From: Mrakia gelida
Taxonomy: Eukaryota; Basidiomycota; Tremellomycetes; Cystofilobasidiales; Mrakiaceae
Reading direction: 5' to 3'
DNA length: 64,000 nt
Assembly: GCA_024345305.1 (NCBI GenBank)
Contig: BRON01000004.1
Coordinates: 992,001 to 1,056,000, forward strand
Under the pieces are notes generated by a model, which was not told where the DNA came from, ran no database searches, and saw nothing but the letters and a program-made list of their open reading frames with translations. This document shows, in pieces, positions 36,413-49,107 of this stretch (positions are counted from its first letter, which is position 1; each line of letters opens with the position of its first letter). The translations under genes and the position numbers were made by a program.

Positions 36413-38873
36413 ATGAACACCTTCGCCTCCTCCGAATCCACCGACCTCCTCCTCGGCAACGAAGACCAGACTCGTGAGTTCATCCATCCTTTCGCTCTCT
36501 TCCTTTTTAGGTCGCCTTCGTCCGCTCTGCCTCCTCGCCACCGAAAGGACGAGCATCGACGCTGACTTTTGCTCTATACTTGCTCGTACTTCTGACCGAC
36601 AGTCAAAACCATCTACTACTCGATTCCGCCTGCCTCTGTCCGCCCTAGCGACCTCTTCAAAGGACTCTCCCCCTTCGAACCTCCCGTTCCATCTCGAGCT
36701 TGGTTGCTTCTTGAGCCCGTCCTCACCTACTTCAATGTGAGTCTTCTACTTCATCTCGATCATCTCACGTGGAGCAAGATATCTGGATGCGAGGAGCTGG
36801 TTGGAGGGCTTATCGCTCCGAGGAAGCAGTGGTGGGAGGAGGAGGGAAGAAGGGAAGGGAGGTCGAAAGCGAGGTGGGATCCGTCAGCCCTCGAGCTCAA
36901 CATCCCTACTGGATCTCCCAGTGGGACTCTTGTCCTCTGAGAGTCTCACTATAGATCAGGATTGATTCCTACGTCCCACTCAAAAGTCCATCTCGACCGC
37001 ACGACCTTCCTTTCCCTCCCTTCTTCCTCGCATGTCCACGCGAGACACCGTCGACCTTCTCTCCTTCTCTCACCCCTTTCTCGTTAGTCATTTTCGATGA
37101 AGGCTGACCCTTCTATTCCTACTACAGCTCTACACTCCTCCCGACTCTACCTACGGCCGCTACCTCATCCCTCCTCTTCCAGAGGAAACCTACCTCGATT
37201 CATCGCCTCTGGTCGAAACCACTCAACGACGAATCTTCACCGACGCTGCCGGCGGGTCCGAGAACGTCTCTCTCACTCAGGCGGAAGTCGAGAGTGGACG
37301 AGGCAGGAGTTGGGTTTACTGGAAGAGCTGGGAGCTCAAGGATAGGAAGGGAAAGATCGGGGACGGGATCGATCTGCTCGTTGTTCACGGTTCGTCCTCG
37401 CTTTGACTCGCGTCTCGCTTACCTTCCCTTCTTGCTCGACCTGACTCGAGTCATGTCTCTCAGGCATTGGAGATTACGGGACTAGGTGGTCGATCCATAT
37501 TGGACGGTTCATCTCGAACGGTTTCAGAGTCATTGCTCCAGATTTGCCCGCCGTGAGTTTCACCCTTTCCTTTCCCTCCTCCCTCTTCCCCTCCCATCCC
37601 CCTTCGAGGACCTTTCTCTTCTCCTTTCTGATATACACCGCGCCTCGTGGCTGGGACGATCCTCGACTAGGTTCGGACGTCCTGAGCAGAGCAGGGACAG
37701 ATCGATTGGATCAGGAAACCAACTCCCCGAAACGTACCCTCCGTCGTCGACGCGGCTTCTCCCCTCTTCTTCGAACACCAGAGGCTGACGGCCGAATGGT
37801 CTTTCCTCCTCTTCTCTCCTTCTTCAGCACGGACACAGCTCGGAGATCCATTGTTACGTTCCATCGGTTCACCACCTCACGGAGAGCATCAAACTCGTTA
37901 TCGCCGACTTGACGAAGCTCGACGCGTCGAGGGGAAAGGAGAAGGCGAAGAAGATGTTTATCTCTGGAGCGTCTCTCGGAGCTTTCGTCTGGTGAGCCTC
38001 GACATTGCCAACATCTCGAACGATCCTCGCTGACTCGCGTTCGTTCCCTCTTCTCAGCCTCTCGTACCTCCTCGACTACCCTCCAGCAGACCCTCGTAAC
38101 CCGAACATCGCAGGTGCCTTCTTTGTGAGTGTTGCTCGCTGATCGCTCAGAGAACTCGTTGTTCGGACCGACCATTCGAGGTTGCAACTCGGGAGCTGAC
38201 CTTCCCTCTCCTTTCTTTTTCAGATGTGCCCTCTCATCACCATCGCCGCTGCCTCTCGACCCTCTAAGACGATTGAGAACATCGCGCGAGTCCTCGAGCC
38301 CCTCGCTGGCCGTATCCCCGTCGCTCAGGCTCAACGAGGAAAGGGACACGTCGATCGTGAGTCGTTTCTTTCCTCGTCACGTCTTCGTGAGTTCTTCCCA
38401 GCTGACTCTCTTCTCCCTCTTCTTTCCTCGTTTTCAGCTCGAGTCGAGATCTCCTTCCTTCTCAACCCTCAAACCTACCACGGCCCTCTTCGAATCTCTA
38501 CCGGAATGTGTATCTCGCGAGCCGTGGTCGCCCTTGGACCTCGAGCTCCCGAGATCACGATCCCTTTCAAGGTCGTGCACGGACTGCAAGATCGAATCAC
38601 CGATCCCCATGCGTCGGAGGAGTGGTTTGGACGCTGCATGAGTAAGGATAAGGAAGTAGAGCTTTGGGATGGGTACGAGGTGAGTCGACAATCAACTCGA
38701 GTCGGGCGGACGCTGGCTTTCTTTGTCTTCGCTTGTCTTCGCTGACCTTCGTTCCTTTCTTCGTTCTTGCTCTCCAGCACGTCATGAACAAGGTCGGATA
38801 CGACAAGGAGGACGACGAACCAAGACAGCGAGTCCTCGCTTCGTGGTACGACTGGGTCGTCGCTCGCGTCTGA
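36413..38873 (+). CDS. Alpha/beta hydrolase, monoglyceride-lipase-like
   Basis: Serine hydrolase of the Hydrolase_4/monoacylglycerol lipase group. After an N-terminal module (MNTFASSESTDLLLGNEDQT, then YYSIPPASVRPSDLF) come LLVVHGIGDYGTRWSIHIGR, GFRVIAPDLPAHGHSSEIHC, the nucleophile elbow GASLGA (Ser near codon 37965), PQTYHGPLRISTGM, FKVVHGLQDRITDP with the acid Asp, and YEHVMNK with the His. So all three catalytic residues are visible. The gene has about nine exons and stops at TGA 38871-38873. Between FN (36737) and LYTPPDS (about 37131) lies about 390 bases that probably hides another exon. Expected to cleave monoacylglycerols or similar esters; substrate inferred from family only. Confidence 0.88.
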
Positions 38874-39529
38874 GATCGTCGTCTTCGAGGATCGTCGGTC
38901 GCTCGCGTTCGCACTCGGTTGGTCGTTCCCTTCCTTTTCTTTTTCCTTTAACGACTTTCCTCCTTCTCTTCTTCTCGGTTGGGGTGCTGCTGGACTTCAA
39001 AGGACTCCCTAGATACCCTGGCTGTTCTACCTTTTGCTCGCGCGTCTCGCTTTCGACGGTGTTGCCTTGCTCGTTTCGTAGTTTTGAACTGCCTGTCCCC
39101 GCTTCTTTTCACTACTGTATTAAACCACCACTCCATCACTTCAACCTACCGCTCGCTCGCTCGTGCTTCGCTTTTCGTGCAGAACAGGTCTAGGAACTTC
39201 TGGTCTCTGCCTCGTCGCGCTTCCCTCCCCCTTTGTTTCTCTCCTTCACGACTCTCTCGAGCTCCTTTAGATCGCTCTTCTCGATACGACTTTTCTTTCT
39301 TTGTCTGCGATCGAGTCTCTTGTTCCATTTGGGTCGAGGAAGGGAAGTGTTCTGGAAGATGAAGCGTGACGACCTTGAAAGGGACGGTTTCGAATCGAGC
39401 TCAACCCTCTCCCCTTCCTTCTCTTCTTCTGCCCTTCGCCCACCACCCTTCTCCTCCCTTCTCTGAACTCAAACCTCCCCTTCCTCGACTGCCACACCTC
39501 CCTCTCAGTCTCTTCAAGCGTCTCTCTGT
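38874..39529. other. Intergenic region
   Basis: 656 bases with pyrimidine-rich tracts, especially just before the GNA1 start. Short frames lack similarity to anything. Confidence 0.5.
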
Positions 39530-40649
39530 ATGAGTCCCTCCACTGTGATCCCTCTTCCTTCGTATCCTTCCAAGCCCTTCACCTCGGACAGCTCCCTTCA
39601 CCTCCTCTTCGACCGGTCCCTCCTCCCAGCATCCGTCATCGCTGAACTACCAGAACAGTACCACGTAAGGCCCCCTCTCTCTCACCTTTTATCTCAGCTC
39701 GCCTTCAACCCGCTCACCACCTTCTTCGTTCTCTCTCGTCGTGATCCAGATCCGACCCCTTTCAACGACGGACATCACTCGAGGTCACATCCAACTTCTC
39801 TCCATCCTCAGCGTAGCTCCTGAACTCTCCCAGCAGCAGTACGATGAGATCATCACCGATATGCTCGTACGAGGAAAGAGGGGAGGGTACTATCCTACAG
39901 GTGAGCAATAACGAGCGGTCGGCCAAGGGAAGGAGGCAGGAGGAGGAGGTTGAGCTTCGCTTCGAGAGAACTGAACCAGCCTCCCTCCCCTCTTTCCTCC
40001 TCTTGCAGTGATTGTCTCGACGGAAACGGATCAGATCGTAGCTACTGGAACCCTGCTGGTAGAGAGGAAGTTCATTCGAGGTAAGTCCTCCCCCTTCTGT
40101 CGAACGAAACGAGCGAAGGAGGAGGAACGTGGTGAACTCGAGCTCACCTCTCCTTCCTTTGTTTTCGGTTCGTTCCTTCGTTCGCAGGTGGAGGACTCGT
40201 AGGCCACATCGAAGACATCGCTGTCTCCTCCTCAGCTCAAGGACGGAAACTCGGTCTCAGGATCATCCAGGCGTTGGTGGGGATCAGCGAAGGAGTCGGA
40301 TGTTACAAGACGATCTTGGATTGTAACAGGGACAACATCGGTAGGTCCCTTCAGTTTCCCTTTCGTGGTCTGGAGATCGACTCGAAGCTGACCTTGGGCC
40401 GTATCATCAGCTTTCTACGAGAAGTGTGGGTTCGCTCAGAAGGAGTACGAGATGGTTCGCTCGCTCTGCACTCTCCCTTCGTCGTTCGCGTCTCGCTCAA
40501 GCTCACCTCCCTCGCTCTCGTCCCTTTCTTTCGTCGCTCAGGCCAAGTACGCACCAGCCTCGGGAGTTGACCACCCAGCACCACCTACGTTCATCCCTGT
40601 TCCAGCTGGGAAGAAAGGGAACCCAGAATTCCTCTCGCCCAACCTCTAG
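39530..40649 (+). CDS. GNA1: Glucosamine-6-phosphate N-acetyltransferase
   Basis: GNAT-fold enzyme making N-acetylglucosamine-6-phosphate from acetyl-CoA, an essential step towards UDP-GlcNAc for chitin and glycosylation. Motifs: IRPLSTTDITRGHIQLLSIL, IIVATGTLL-type strand (TDQIVATGTLLVERKFI), the characteristic GGLVGHIEDIAVSSSAQGRK with the acetyl-CoA loop (GRKLG), YKTILDCNRDNIAFYEKCGF and a C-terminal KEYEM. Six exons. The tail after YEM (KYAPASGVDHPAPP onward) is longer than in budding yeast, Pro-rich and stops at TAG 40647-40649. The N-terminus carries a short FTSDSSLHLLFDRSLLP leader. Confidence 0.95.
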
Positions 40650-40789
40650 TTTCGCCTTCTCCTTCCTCTGCTTTAGTTTCTTGCTTGCTTTCTCTCGCTC
40701 GTTCTTCTTTGCTTGCTTCCATACCCTCGGACACTTCTCTCCTCTCGTTCCTTACATCCCTCCCTCTCTAGCTCTCTCTCTTCTTCGCT

Positions 40790-40965
40790 TAGCATCTTGC
40801 ACTCGTTCCGTCCCATCGACGCGTTCCTTACCTCGAACTCTTTCTCTTTCTCTCTAGTTTACCTCACGGCGGACCACAGCAGGATGATCATCACTCCGAT
40901 CTCCCACGTCGTTGAAAGCAAACGCGGACCTCGAAACAAACGAAAGCTCGTGAAGAAAAGCAAAA
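40790..40965. repeat. Dispersed direct repeat, copy 1
   Basis: Resembles 42540-42695 in the same orientation (roughly 70 percent by eye over about 150 bases). Shared strings include cgtccc..gacgcgtt, cctcgaactct, atgatcatcact and cacgtcgtt.aaagcaaac. Both contain a small basic frame beginning MIIT..SHVV.SK. It sits just beyond the stop codon of the minus-strand gene at 40981. Confidence 0.65.
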
Positions 40966-40980
40966 AAAAACGCGCCAGGT

Positions 40981-42088
40981 TCACTCATTCTTCCCTCGTC
41001 TCCTCTCCCTCCCATGGCTCTCCCTAGCCTTCATCACGTGCATAGCCCTCTCTACAGGCCCGAACTCTTCAGTCCATTTGGGCCCAACGGCCACCCCCAT
41101 CTGCAGAACAAATCGAAGTCCTCAGCGTCGAAATGGACAGTTCGTTCGAGAAGAACGGTCACAACTCACCTCCTGCATCATCGCTTCCTGGATATCAGCA
41201 GCAAACATCCCCTCAGCCCATCGCGACTTAAAGTGTCCGGCTTCGAAGCTCCAGACTGCGAAGAAAGAGTGGGAAAAGAGAGGAAAGGAAGTCACGAAAC
41301 GGACGCGTCAGTTTCCTGGCACACACGCTCGCTCGCCGCCCCCTCGGCTCACCGACTCCACAAGCCCAGGCTCTGGAGATCGCAAGTTGGTGTTTGTCTC
41401 TGTAGGAATCGAAAGCTCGTTCAGCGAACCCCTCGTTCTCTAAAGTCAAAGCAAGACGAAGCGGTCGACTCACTCCACGTCTTCCCAACCGGGCACCAAA
41501 TCGGGCTGAAACAGTAACAAAGGTTCAGAGATCTCTGTATCGCTCGTGCGCGAGTCTTGAAAGAGCTGATATACTCACCTGAGGGAATCGCACTTTCCAG
41601 ACTTTGATTCGGACGGGCTTGACGCAACGGGCGTGCCTGCGAGGGATCGATTGAACACGGCAAGAGAAGCTCAGCTCACGCCCTTCTTCCCGTTCTGTCT
41701 ACACTCACCTTCGTGATTTCTGAGATCCACCGCCGAGGATATCGAACTGATACGAAGGAAGGTCAGTTTCAGCCAGTAGTGGGAAGTTTCGAGGGTGAAA
41801 CGAGAAGGGGATGAGCTCGCGGCTCACCGAGAAGACCAGATCCCCAACCTTCAAGTCGACTACGAGAGAGAGAGAGCATTCATCAGCCCTGTCAGCTTTT
41901 GCGAGAGCCACGAAAGGAAGGAACTCACTTTCACAGTTTTCACAGATTCGACCGTCCTCCTCTGCCTCCTCTTCGACGGTGAGGTAGCCGACGGTAGGAC
42001 TCCTCGCTTCGACGTCCCAAGCCTTCTCGTTCAACTTCACCAACTGCTCGAACAGGTTCTCGCTCTCGGTAACTGCGTTCTTAGACAT
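40981..42088 (-). CDS. Small putative zinc-finger protein, unrecognised family
   Basis: Seven or eight short exons with good splice sites assemble one frame from ATG 42088 to TGA 40981-40983. The N-terminal part is acidic (EEEAEEDGR). Then ICENCEIDLKVGDLVFS followed by SQKSRRHARCVKP gives a C-x2-C ... H-x2-C arrangement that could bind zinc, reminiscent of but not matching PARP-type fingers. The rest reads RIKVWKVRFPQPDLVPGWED, DKHQLAISRAWACGVVWSFE and RWAEGMFAADIQEAMMQE, and ends in a basic tail (RERRRGKNE). About 190 residues. The tryptophan-rich middle suggests a compact fold. No function proposed. The 3' exons are inferred from splice motifs and continuous frame. Confidence 0.6.
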
Positions 42089-42539
42089 GCTTGGTTTCCC
42101 TTTGGATCCGTCTGGGAAGAGAAGGAAAGAGCACGGGTGAGGGGAGGGGGGGGAGGTGGAGGAGGAAGGAAGGTGATGGTGAGCTCGACCGGCGCTCTGC
42201 TTCTTTCATCTCTTTCGGCTTCATTCGCTACTTACGAAGAAGTTGAGTGACAGAAGGATGGATGTAGAGATGATGTAGAGATGCGCTAGTATTTTGGTCG
42301 ACCGAGAGAGGAGATCGAGGTATGGGCGAAGTCGTAGATGGAGGGAAAGAAGGAAAGCGACTCGAGCGGAGCGAGGAAAGGGTGACGCGCAGACGGCCCT
42401 CCTCGCCGCCATCTGGAAACCATCATTCGAGCTCTCAGGATCTCAAGAGAGGTGGAGAGGAAGGGAAGGAGCGAAGCGAGCTTGTATGCGTCTCTCCTTT
42501 GTTTTACGCTCCCTCTCTGACTGCAGTAGCTCTGATCGC
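42089..42539. other. Intergenic region upstream of the zinc-finger gene
   Basis: Contains a poly-G stretch near 42145 and purine-rich tracts (pyrimidine-rich on the minus strand, as expected upstream of a minus-strand start). No gene supported. Confidence 0.45.
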
Positions 42540-42695
42540 ACGAGTCGTCCCGATATTGACGCGTTGTTCTTGCCGTTCTCCTCGAACTCTCTCTCTCTTC
42601 CCCTCTGGTCTATCTCAAAGCATCATGATCATCACTCATACCTCGCACGTCGTTAAAAGCAAACACAAAATCCGCAAACGAAGAGAAATCGTAAC
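42540..42695. repeat. Dispersed direct repeat, copy 2
   Basis: Partner of 40790-40965. It also lies immediately beyond the 3' end of a minus-strand gene (RAD17, stop at 42740), so the two copies bracket the zinc-finger gene. Confidence 0.65.
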
Positions 42696-42739
42696 TCGAG
42701 CATCTTCAACCCCTGGCCACTCGTCTCGTCTGGTCCCAA

Positions 42740-45700
42740 TCAGAACTCCTCAACCTCATCTCCCTCGACCTCACCATCACTCTCTTCCGCTCCAGCCTCC
42801 CCACCAACCTCCTCCTCCTCCCTCTCCGTGAAGAACCTCCCGCTCAGATCGTCCTCGTCGGCTTCGCGCTCCTCGTCGTCCGGCTCAGGCGCGTCGGTGA
42901 GGGAGAGGATGTTTCGCATCGAGCGCGTCAGGGAGGGAGGTTTGAACGGGAGGAGGGTGAGGGAGGGGAGGGCGGCTGGGAAGCCGAAAAAGGAGGGAGG
43001 TTGGGTTGGGTTCGGGTAGGGTGAGAGAGGAAGGGAAAGGAGGACGAACCAGGGTACGAGGGAGGGATCTCGAGATGTCGAAGTTGAGGGATGAGTTGAG
43101 TTGTGAGGGTTTCGCGAGAGATTTGACCTGGGCCAGAGACAAGACGAGTCAGATGAGGTGGTAAACGAGGAGGTCGAGAGGGAGAGGGAAAGACGTACCA
43201 CCACCACCCATCCCAAGGCCAAGCTTCGCACACCAGTTCGAGATGTCGTCGACGTTGGTTTCGTTCGCTCGTTGTTTCTTTGCTGAGTCGAACCAGTCGG
43301 GTTTGTACATCTTTTGGCCCTTCCTTTAATGGTTCAAAAATGAGAAGAGCGTCAGTAGAGGGTTCCACGAAGGAAAGAAAGGAGGGCTGCAAAAAGAAGG
43401 CGCGACGAAGCACGAACCTCTCGACAGGCGAAGGCAGACCGGCGAGCAGACCTCGAACGGTTAGGTTGAAGGCGTAGGCGATGGAAATCTTGGAGGATTG
43501 CCACTGCGAGCGAGGATGGACGTGGACGGGGGTCAGCGAATGGAAGGAGAGAAGCAGAAAGAGAAAGGCGAACGAACGAGATCCTCGTCGGTCTTCAGCG
43601 CGTCACTCCCGCTCAAAGCCTCGATCGAGTCGAAGCACTCGTCGATGTCTCCACAGAAGAGAGGGTAGTTTTGATGGAGGTAGAGGTTGTAAAGGGAGGT
43701 GTCCACTGGGGCGTCGAGGAAGAGGGTCTGTCGAGTCAAAGATAAAACGAACGAGACGCGTCGAGAGCGAGTCAGTTTCGAGCCTCTCAAGTTGAGGAAG
43801 ACGACAAGGATGGGTCACTCTCACCTCAACATCGACCTTCGAGATCCTCTTCTGGTGATGAGCGAGATGTTCGGGCAGAGGGATAGTCTCGACGGGTTCG
43901 GGTGCTTCGTCGTCGTCTTCCTCTCCTTTTGGGTCAGGATCTCCCCATCCTGCGAGACGAGACAAAACGACGCAGTCAGACGTGACAGAGGTAAGGGAGA
44001 GACAATAGAAGGTATCGACTCACTCTTGTTGTACAGAACCTTGCCTAAAGCATGAAACAACGCCAGACTTTGTTCTCGTCGCGTCACGGCTTCCATCCTG
44101 TTGTCGATTCGATCCCAACGAAACACCACGAGTCAGTCAACGAACCTCTTTCTCTACTATCCCACGCCCAACTCAACCTCAACGAAGGGAAGAAAGCGTA
44201 ACGACGAGCAGACGACTCACAAAGCTTTCAACTCCTTCCCCGCCGCGCTCTTCCCTCCCTTCCCACCTCGACTCCCCTTCCCTTTCGTCTTCCCAGCCCC
44301 TCCACCCTTCCCAGAACTCATCTGAACTCGACACAGGAACTGCAACGCGTTGATCGCACTTCGGATATCGCCGTTCGCCGACTGCACGATGAGGTCGATC
44401 GCATCCTTCGGCGGACGCGACGTCGAGGCGGGAGTGAGGGAGAGGAGTTTGGTGAGGGATTTGAGGAGGAGGGTCGGTGCTATGGGATTGAAGCTGTAAT
44501 GAAACAAAGCAAGGATGCGTTTGAGGGAGAGGAGTAAGGGACGATTCAGTTCGAGCTACGAGACGAGGCGAAGGACGCGACGAAAAGGCTGGAGACAAAA
44601 ACTCACTTCACCACTCTCGTGTACGGTCCTTCACTCAGCTCTAACCCCAACACAGCTCTCAGATCCCACCCATCATCCCTCCTGTGATCCATCCAGCTCT
44701 CACTCGCCTTCCCTCCATCTCCGGGATCGGTAACGACAACGACGAGAGGCGACGACGAGGGAGTCCAGAAGGTCGCGAAATCGAGGAGAGCTGCTTGGAA
44801 GGCTTGACGCGTTCCGGAGTGGGAGATGTTGGGGAGATCGTCGAGGAGGAGGAGTTTGCGAGTCGCGGATTGCGAGGACTGGAATGAGGACGTGGAAGCT
44901 TTGGAGGAGAAGGAGAGAGAGGGTGCCGAGGCGCGAGAGAGGAAGGACGTGAAGCGGGAGATGAGGGATTCGGCGCCTGAAGACGCGACGTAGGGTCAGT
45001 AGCTGATTCGGGGACTCGAAGCAGAAGAGGGGATCTCTGCTCACCGAAGCTGCCCCCGATGCCATTCTCCTCAGCTCCTTCCACCCACTCGAGGACCTCG
45101 AGACCCATTTCGCGAGCGAGAGTCTTGATCGTCGCGGTCTTTCCGACTCCTGAAGGACCTGAGAGAGCGAAGATTCGCTGCGGACACCAGACGGAGTCCT
45201 GCGTCAGTACAAACTCAAGTTGAGAGACAAGATATAGGGGTCGGGAGGACTCACTCGATACTTGAGCAGCTTCGAGGGAGGAGCGTCGCTGTCGTCCTGA
45301 GGAGGGAACGCCTCGTTCAACCAGTCTTGAACCTCCTTGACCTTCTTCTTGTGGACGGCGAGCTCGGACTACATACAACCAAGCGAGCAGGAGTCAACTT
45401 GAGTTCGAGAGAGGCCAAAGAGTATAAGAGGGAGCAGGACGAACCGAATCTCGAGGAGGGTAGCGGTCGTTCCAGAGCCCTTCCTCCTCCACCTCTCGCC
45501 CTCCTTCTGTACCGGCAAACCAGAGCGACAGAATCATCAGCTCTCCTTCCACCAGCGTCTATATGCATAGAAGAGAACCCCGACACTCACGCGACTGCCT
45601 CTGATCCATCATCGCCTTCCCTTTCCCCTTCCCCTTCTCCTTCGTCGAGCTCACGCCCTCCCTCCTCTCCTTCTCCTTCTTGGACTCAAGCTTCCTCTTT

Positions 45701-46120
45701 GGCTTCTTCACCTCCTCCACCTCCCCATCAGAATGTACATCCTCCTCATCCGAATCCGACAGCTCGATGACCTCTGTGATCTTGCGCTTGTTGGACGACG
45801 ACGGTTTCGACGACGAAGGAGGGAGGGGAGATGCTCGTTTCGCTTTGGGAGGAACGTCTGGGATCGCGAATTTGAACTGCAACAACACCCTCGTCAGGAA
45901 AGGCAAGATAGCGAGGATCTGAGGCTGGGCTACTCACCTGAGTCAAAGATCCCATAGGTTTCAGAGGCTTGGAACCAGAGGAGGAGGAGGAAGGGAAGGA
46001 GGAGGAGGAGGAGGAGGAGCTCGCATCGAAGCTGAGCGTCGTTTGCTTGGGCTTGTTCTTCAGGACAGGCACCTTTTTGGGTTTGGGTTTGGTGGAAGAG
46101 GGTTTGGAAGGGGAGGGCAT
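42740..46120 (-). CDS. RAD17: Checkpoint clamp loader RAD17
   Basis: AAA+ protein that, with RFC2-5, loads the 9-1-1 clamp onto damaged DNA in the nucleus. The N-terminus from 46120 is basic and Ser-rich (a PIP-like QTTLSF is visible), followed by an acidic VIELSDSDEEDV stretch. The RAD17 signature LAVHKKKVKEVQDWL precedes Walker A GPSGVGKTATIKTLA (about 45130-45165) and a Walker B-like LLLLDDLPN. Downstream are SANGDIRSAINALQFLC, the KDRREQSLALFHALGKVLYN-type block (RREQSLALFHALGKVLYNK), YLHQNYPLFCGDIDECFDSI and a C-terminal acidic tail (DEEREADEDDLSG, GEVEGDEVEEF). A dozen or so exons; the last junction (near 43062/42998) is needed to keep frame. Confidence 0.9.
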
Positions 46121-46634
46121 GGTTGGTGAAGGGGAGCCTAAGCTCGGGTGGGTTGGTGGGTGTGGGAGGAGGGGAAGGAGAGGTGGAGAGGAGGAGTCGA
46201 AGCTGACTTTCGAGAGGAAGGAGATTGGGACGCGGCTGACTTCTTTTTCGTCCTTTTTCGTGGTCAGAACCCATGCTCTCTTAGGTTGAGCTTAGGCTAG
46301 TCTTCACGCAGAAGGAGTACGCGAGGACTGAGCTCGAAAAAAGAACGAAGACGAACGAGCTCTTGCTCGCGCTCCCTCTTCTCTCCCTCCTCTCCCCTCT
46401 CTCTCTCGCTCGAAACGAAACCTGGACATCGATACGAACGCGACCTGAACTGAAGCGAAAACACTACTCAGACTAAACTACTCAATCACAATCACCCCAT
46501 CCATCTCCTCTCCCTCCTGCTCGAGCTCTGTTCGAACACCAACCAAACCAAACCGAGAAAAGCGCCTCGTCAATTGCCGTCTCTTCCTCATCTCCCTCCC
46601 TCCCACCCTCCCACCCTTCCTTCCCAAAACAGAC
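46121..46634. other. Intergenic region between RAD17 and RSC1
   Basis: Upstream of the RAD17 start and downstream of the RSC1 stop. No gene seen; the stretch at 46330-46420 is CT/AG-rich. Confidence 0.5.
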
Positions 46635-49062
46635 TCAGATCGTTAACTCACCCCTCAACACCCCCTCCACATCCCATCCCTCCATCTCCCTCCCCTTCCC
46701 GAACCTCTTCTCCAAAAGCACCTCCACCCGAGGGTTGAGCACGCCGTGCTCGAACGCTTCCTTCAACTCGGGGATCAATGCGCCCTCTCCCTCCGCCGTG
46801 GTGTTGGGGTTGGGTCGAGACTTCTTGCTCGCGAGGTAGGCAAGGTAGGCGAGGGAGTGTTTGGCTTGAGGTAGGACGGGGATGGTTGAAGGAGGAGCGG
46901 AGAACCAGAGGAGTTTGTTGGAGGTGGGGTCGCGTTCGAAGAGGGCGGCTGGTGGGTGGGTGGGACGGGCGAGGGGAGGGGAGGAGTTCGGGGAGGAAGG
47001 GAAAGAAGAGGAGAGAGAGAGAGAGGGAAGGGTCAGTTCTCGCTTGCTTGGAAGAAAAGGGAGGGGACGAGAGAGAGAGAGCAGAAACGAAACGACGCGA
47101 CTCGAGCAACTCACCAGTCCCCTCGCTAACCGAATCGAAGTTGGCCACCTGCCCAACCCATCCAGCTCCACCACTGTTCCCCACCACCGTCCGATCCGCC
47201 AGCATCCTCCCTCTCAACTGCTGTTGCTGCTGCTGCTGACCGTACGCGGCTCCTCCTCCTCGGCCGTTCTGCTGGTACTGCTGCTGAGCCGGTCTCGACT
47301 GAGGAACGGGCGTCCCTCCTCCGTTCGGCGTTCCTCGGTAGGCCTGCTGCTGCTGCTGCTGAGGTTGATGTTGCTGCTGCTGGTAGGCTGCTGCGTTGGC
47401 TGTAGCGGAGATCTGAGCCGAAGCAGCTGCTTGGAGAGCTGCGATCTGAGCTGCCGTGAGCGGTTGTTGAGCTCGAGGGGGTTGCGATCCTCCTGGGGTG
47501 GATGGGAGAGCGGCGACGGAGGTGGTAGGAGTGGCGGTGGTGCTGGCGGTGATGGGAAGGGGGGTGGAAGGTCCCGAGGGTAGAGCTGGAGGGAGGTACG
47601 ATCTGGGAGCGACCGATATCGACGACGAGGACGCGTTGTTCGCGGTCGGGAGACCTCCAGGGAAGACCATAGCGTTCAACCTCTGTTGTTCCTCGATCCT
47701 CTTCGCTCTTTTGATCTCCTCCTTCTGCTCGGCCGTCAAAGGAACAGGAGGAGGAGCTGGTTGATGCTGCTCCTCTGCTCCTCCTTCGTCTCCGTCGTCC
47801 GCTCCTCCTCCTCCTCCAGCTCGAACGGTTCCAGCCTCGCCAATCGATCCAGGTCCGGTGACGCCTCGAATGAAGGGGGAGACGACTCGACGGATCTTGA
47901 TGGCGGAGTCGAAGTGGTAGATGGCCATGAAGTCGGTCTTTCGAAGCTCGTCCGGGATGCACGAGTTCCAGTTCTTGATTCGGATCATCGTCTTGTCTTT
48001 GTCGTTCCAGCGGGAGTCGCAGACGTCTGAGGAGAGCGAATCAAGGAGAAAGACGAGCCAAGTGTAAGTCTGAATCTTTGGAGCGAGAGCGGAGGAGAAA
48101 GACGCGAGGCGAAGACAAGGGAGGAGAAGGAGGAGACAGAACGAACAAAGAGGCCAACCAGGGTACCATCCAGGAGGTTTCGGCCTTCCTCGAATCGCCT
48201 TGGTGTAGAACTGACACCCAATCTTCTCGATGATATCCTCCAGAACGTGATCGGCGAATTGAGCTGCGAAAAAAAAGACGAACGAGGTCAGCTCTCTCGT
48301 TCTTTTTCGACGCGTCCTCTTCCTCCTCTCCTTCAAGATAAAATGAACGGAACGACTCGACTCACCAGTCTTGAACACCTCGTTCTCGTAGAACGTTCGA
48401 TCGGCAGGATGGATGGTCTGCTCGGGTCGGAAGTACCAGCAGACGGAGAGTCCGACTTTGTTGCTCCTGCAGCATCGCGAGGGCAGAGACGAGGGTCAGA
48501 ACCTCGTTCGACGAGAGGAGCGGAAAGAGATGGAGAGTCGGACGTACCCTTTGGGAACAAAGACCTTGAAGATGTGACCGATGATGGGTTTCGAAGGATC
48601 GTCGGGGTTCGAGAGATGGAGGTATTCACCTGTCGACGCGCGAACGGAAACGAGCCCAGTCAGCTCGTCGTCTCGTCTAGTCTCTTGTTCTTCCTCCTCG
48701 CCCACCACCAACCCTTCAAAACGGGAGACCAGACTCACCAGGACTGTACGTCATCCCCTTGTAGTAGGCCGAGCTCAAGAAATCCCTGTCCTTGGTGTTC
48801 AACCTCAAACTCGTCACCACGAGCGGATCTCCATTCGACACCTCTCCCGTCTTGAGAGGTCGCGCACGCCCTGGACCGGCGGTGAGAGAAGCGAAGTTGG
48901 TGAGCCGAGTGGTCGAGACGGGGTTCGGGGAGGAGAGGGTTTGGTAGAGTCGCTGCGAGGAAAAAGAGGCGAAAAGAGACGAGACGCGACGAGTCAGTTT
49001 CGACGATCTCTCGAGAGGACACGTCGAGGGCGACGAGACGCAGGACGAGCTCGAGGCCGAGA

Positions 49063-49107
<45 letters not shown>

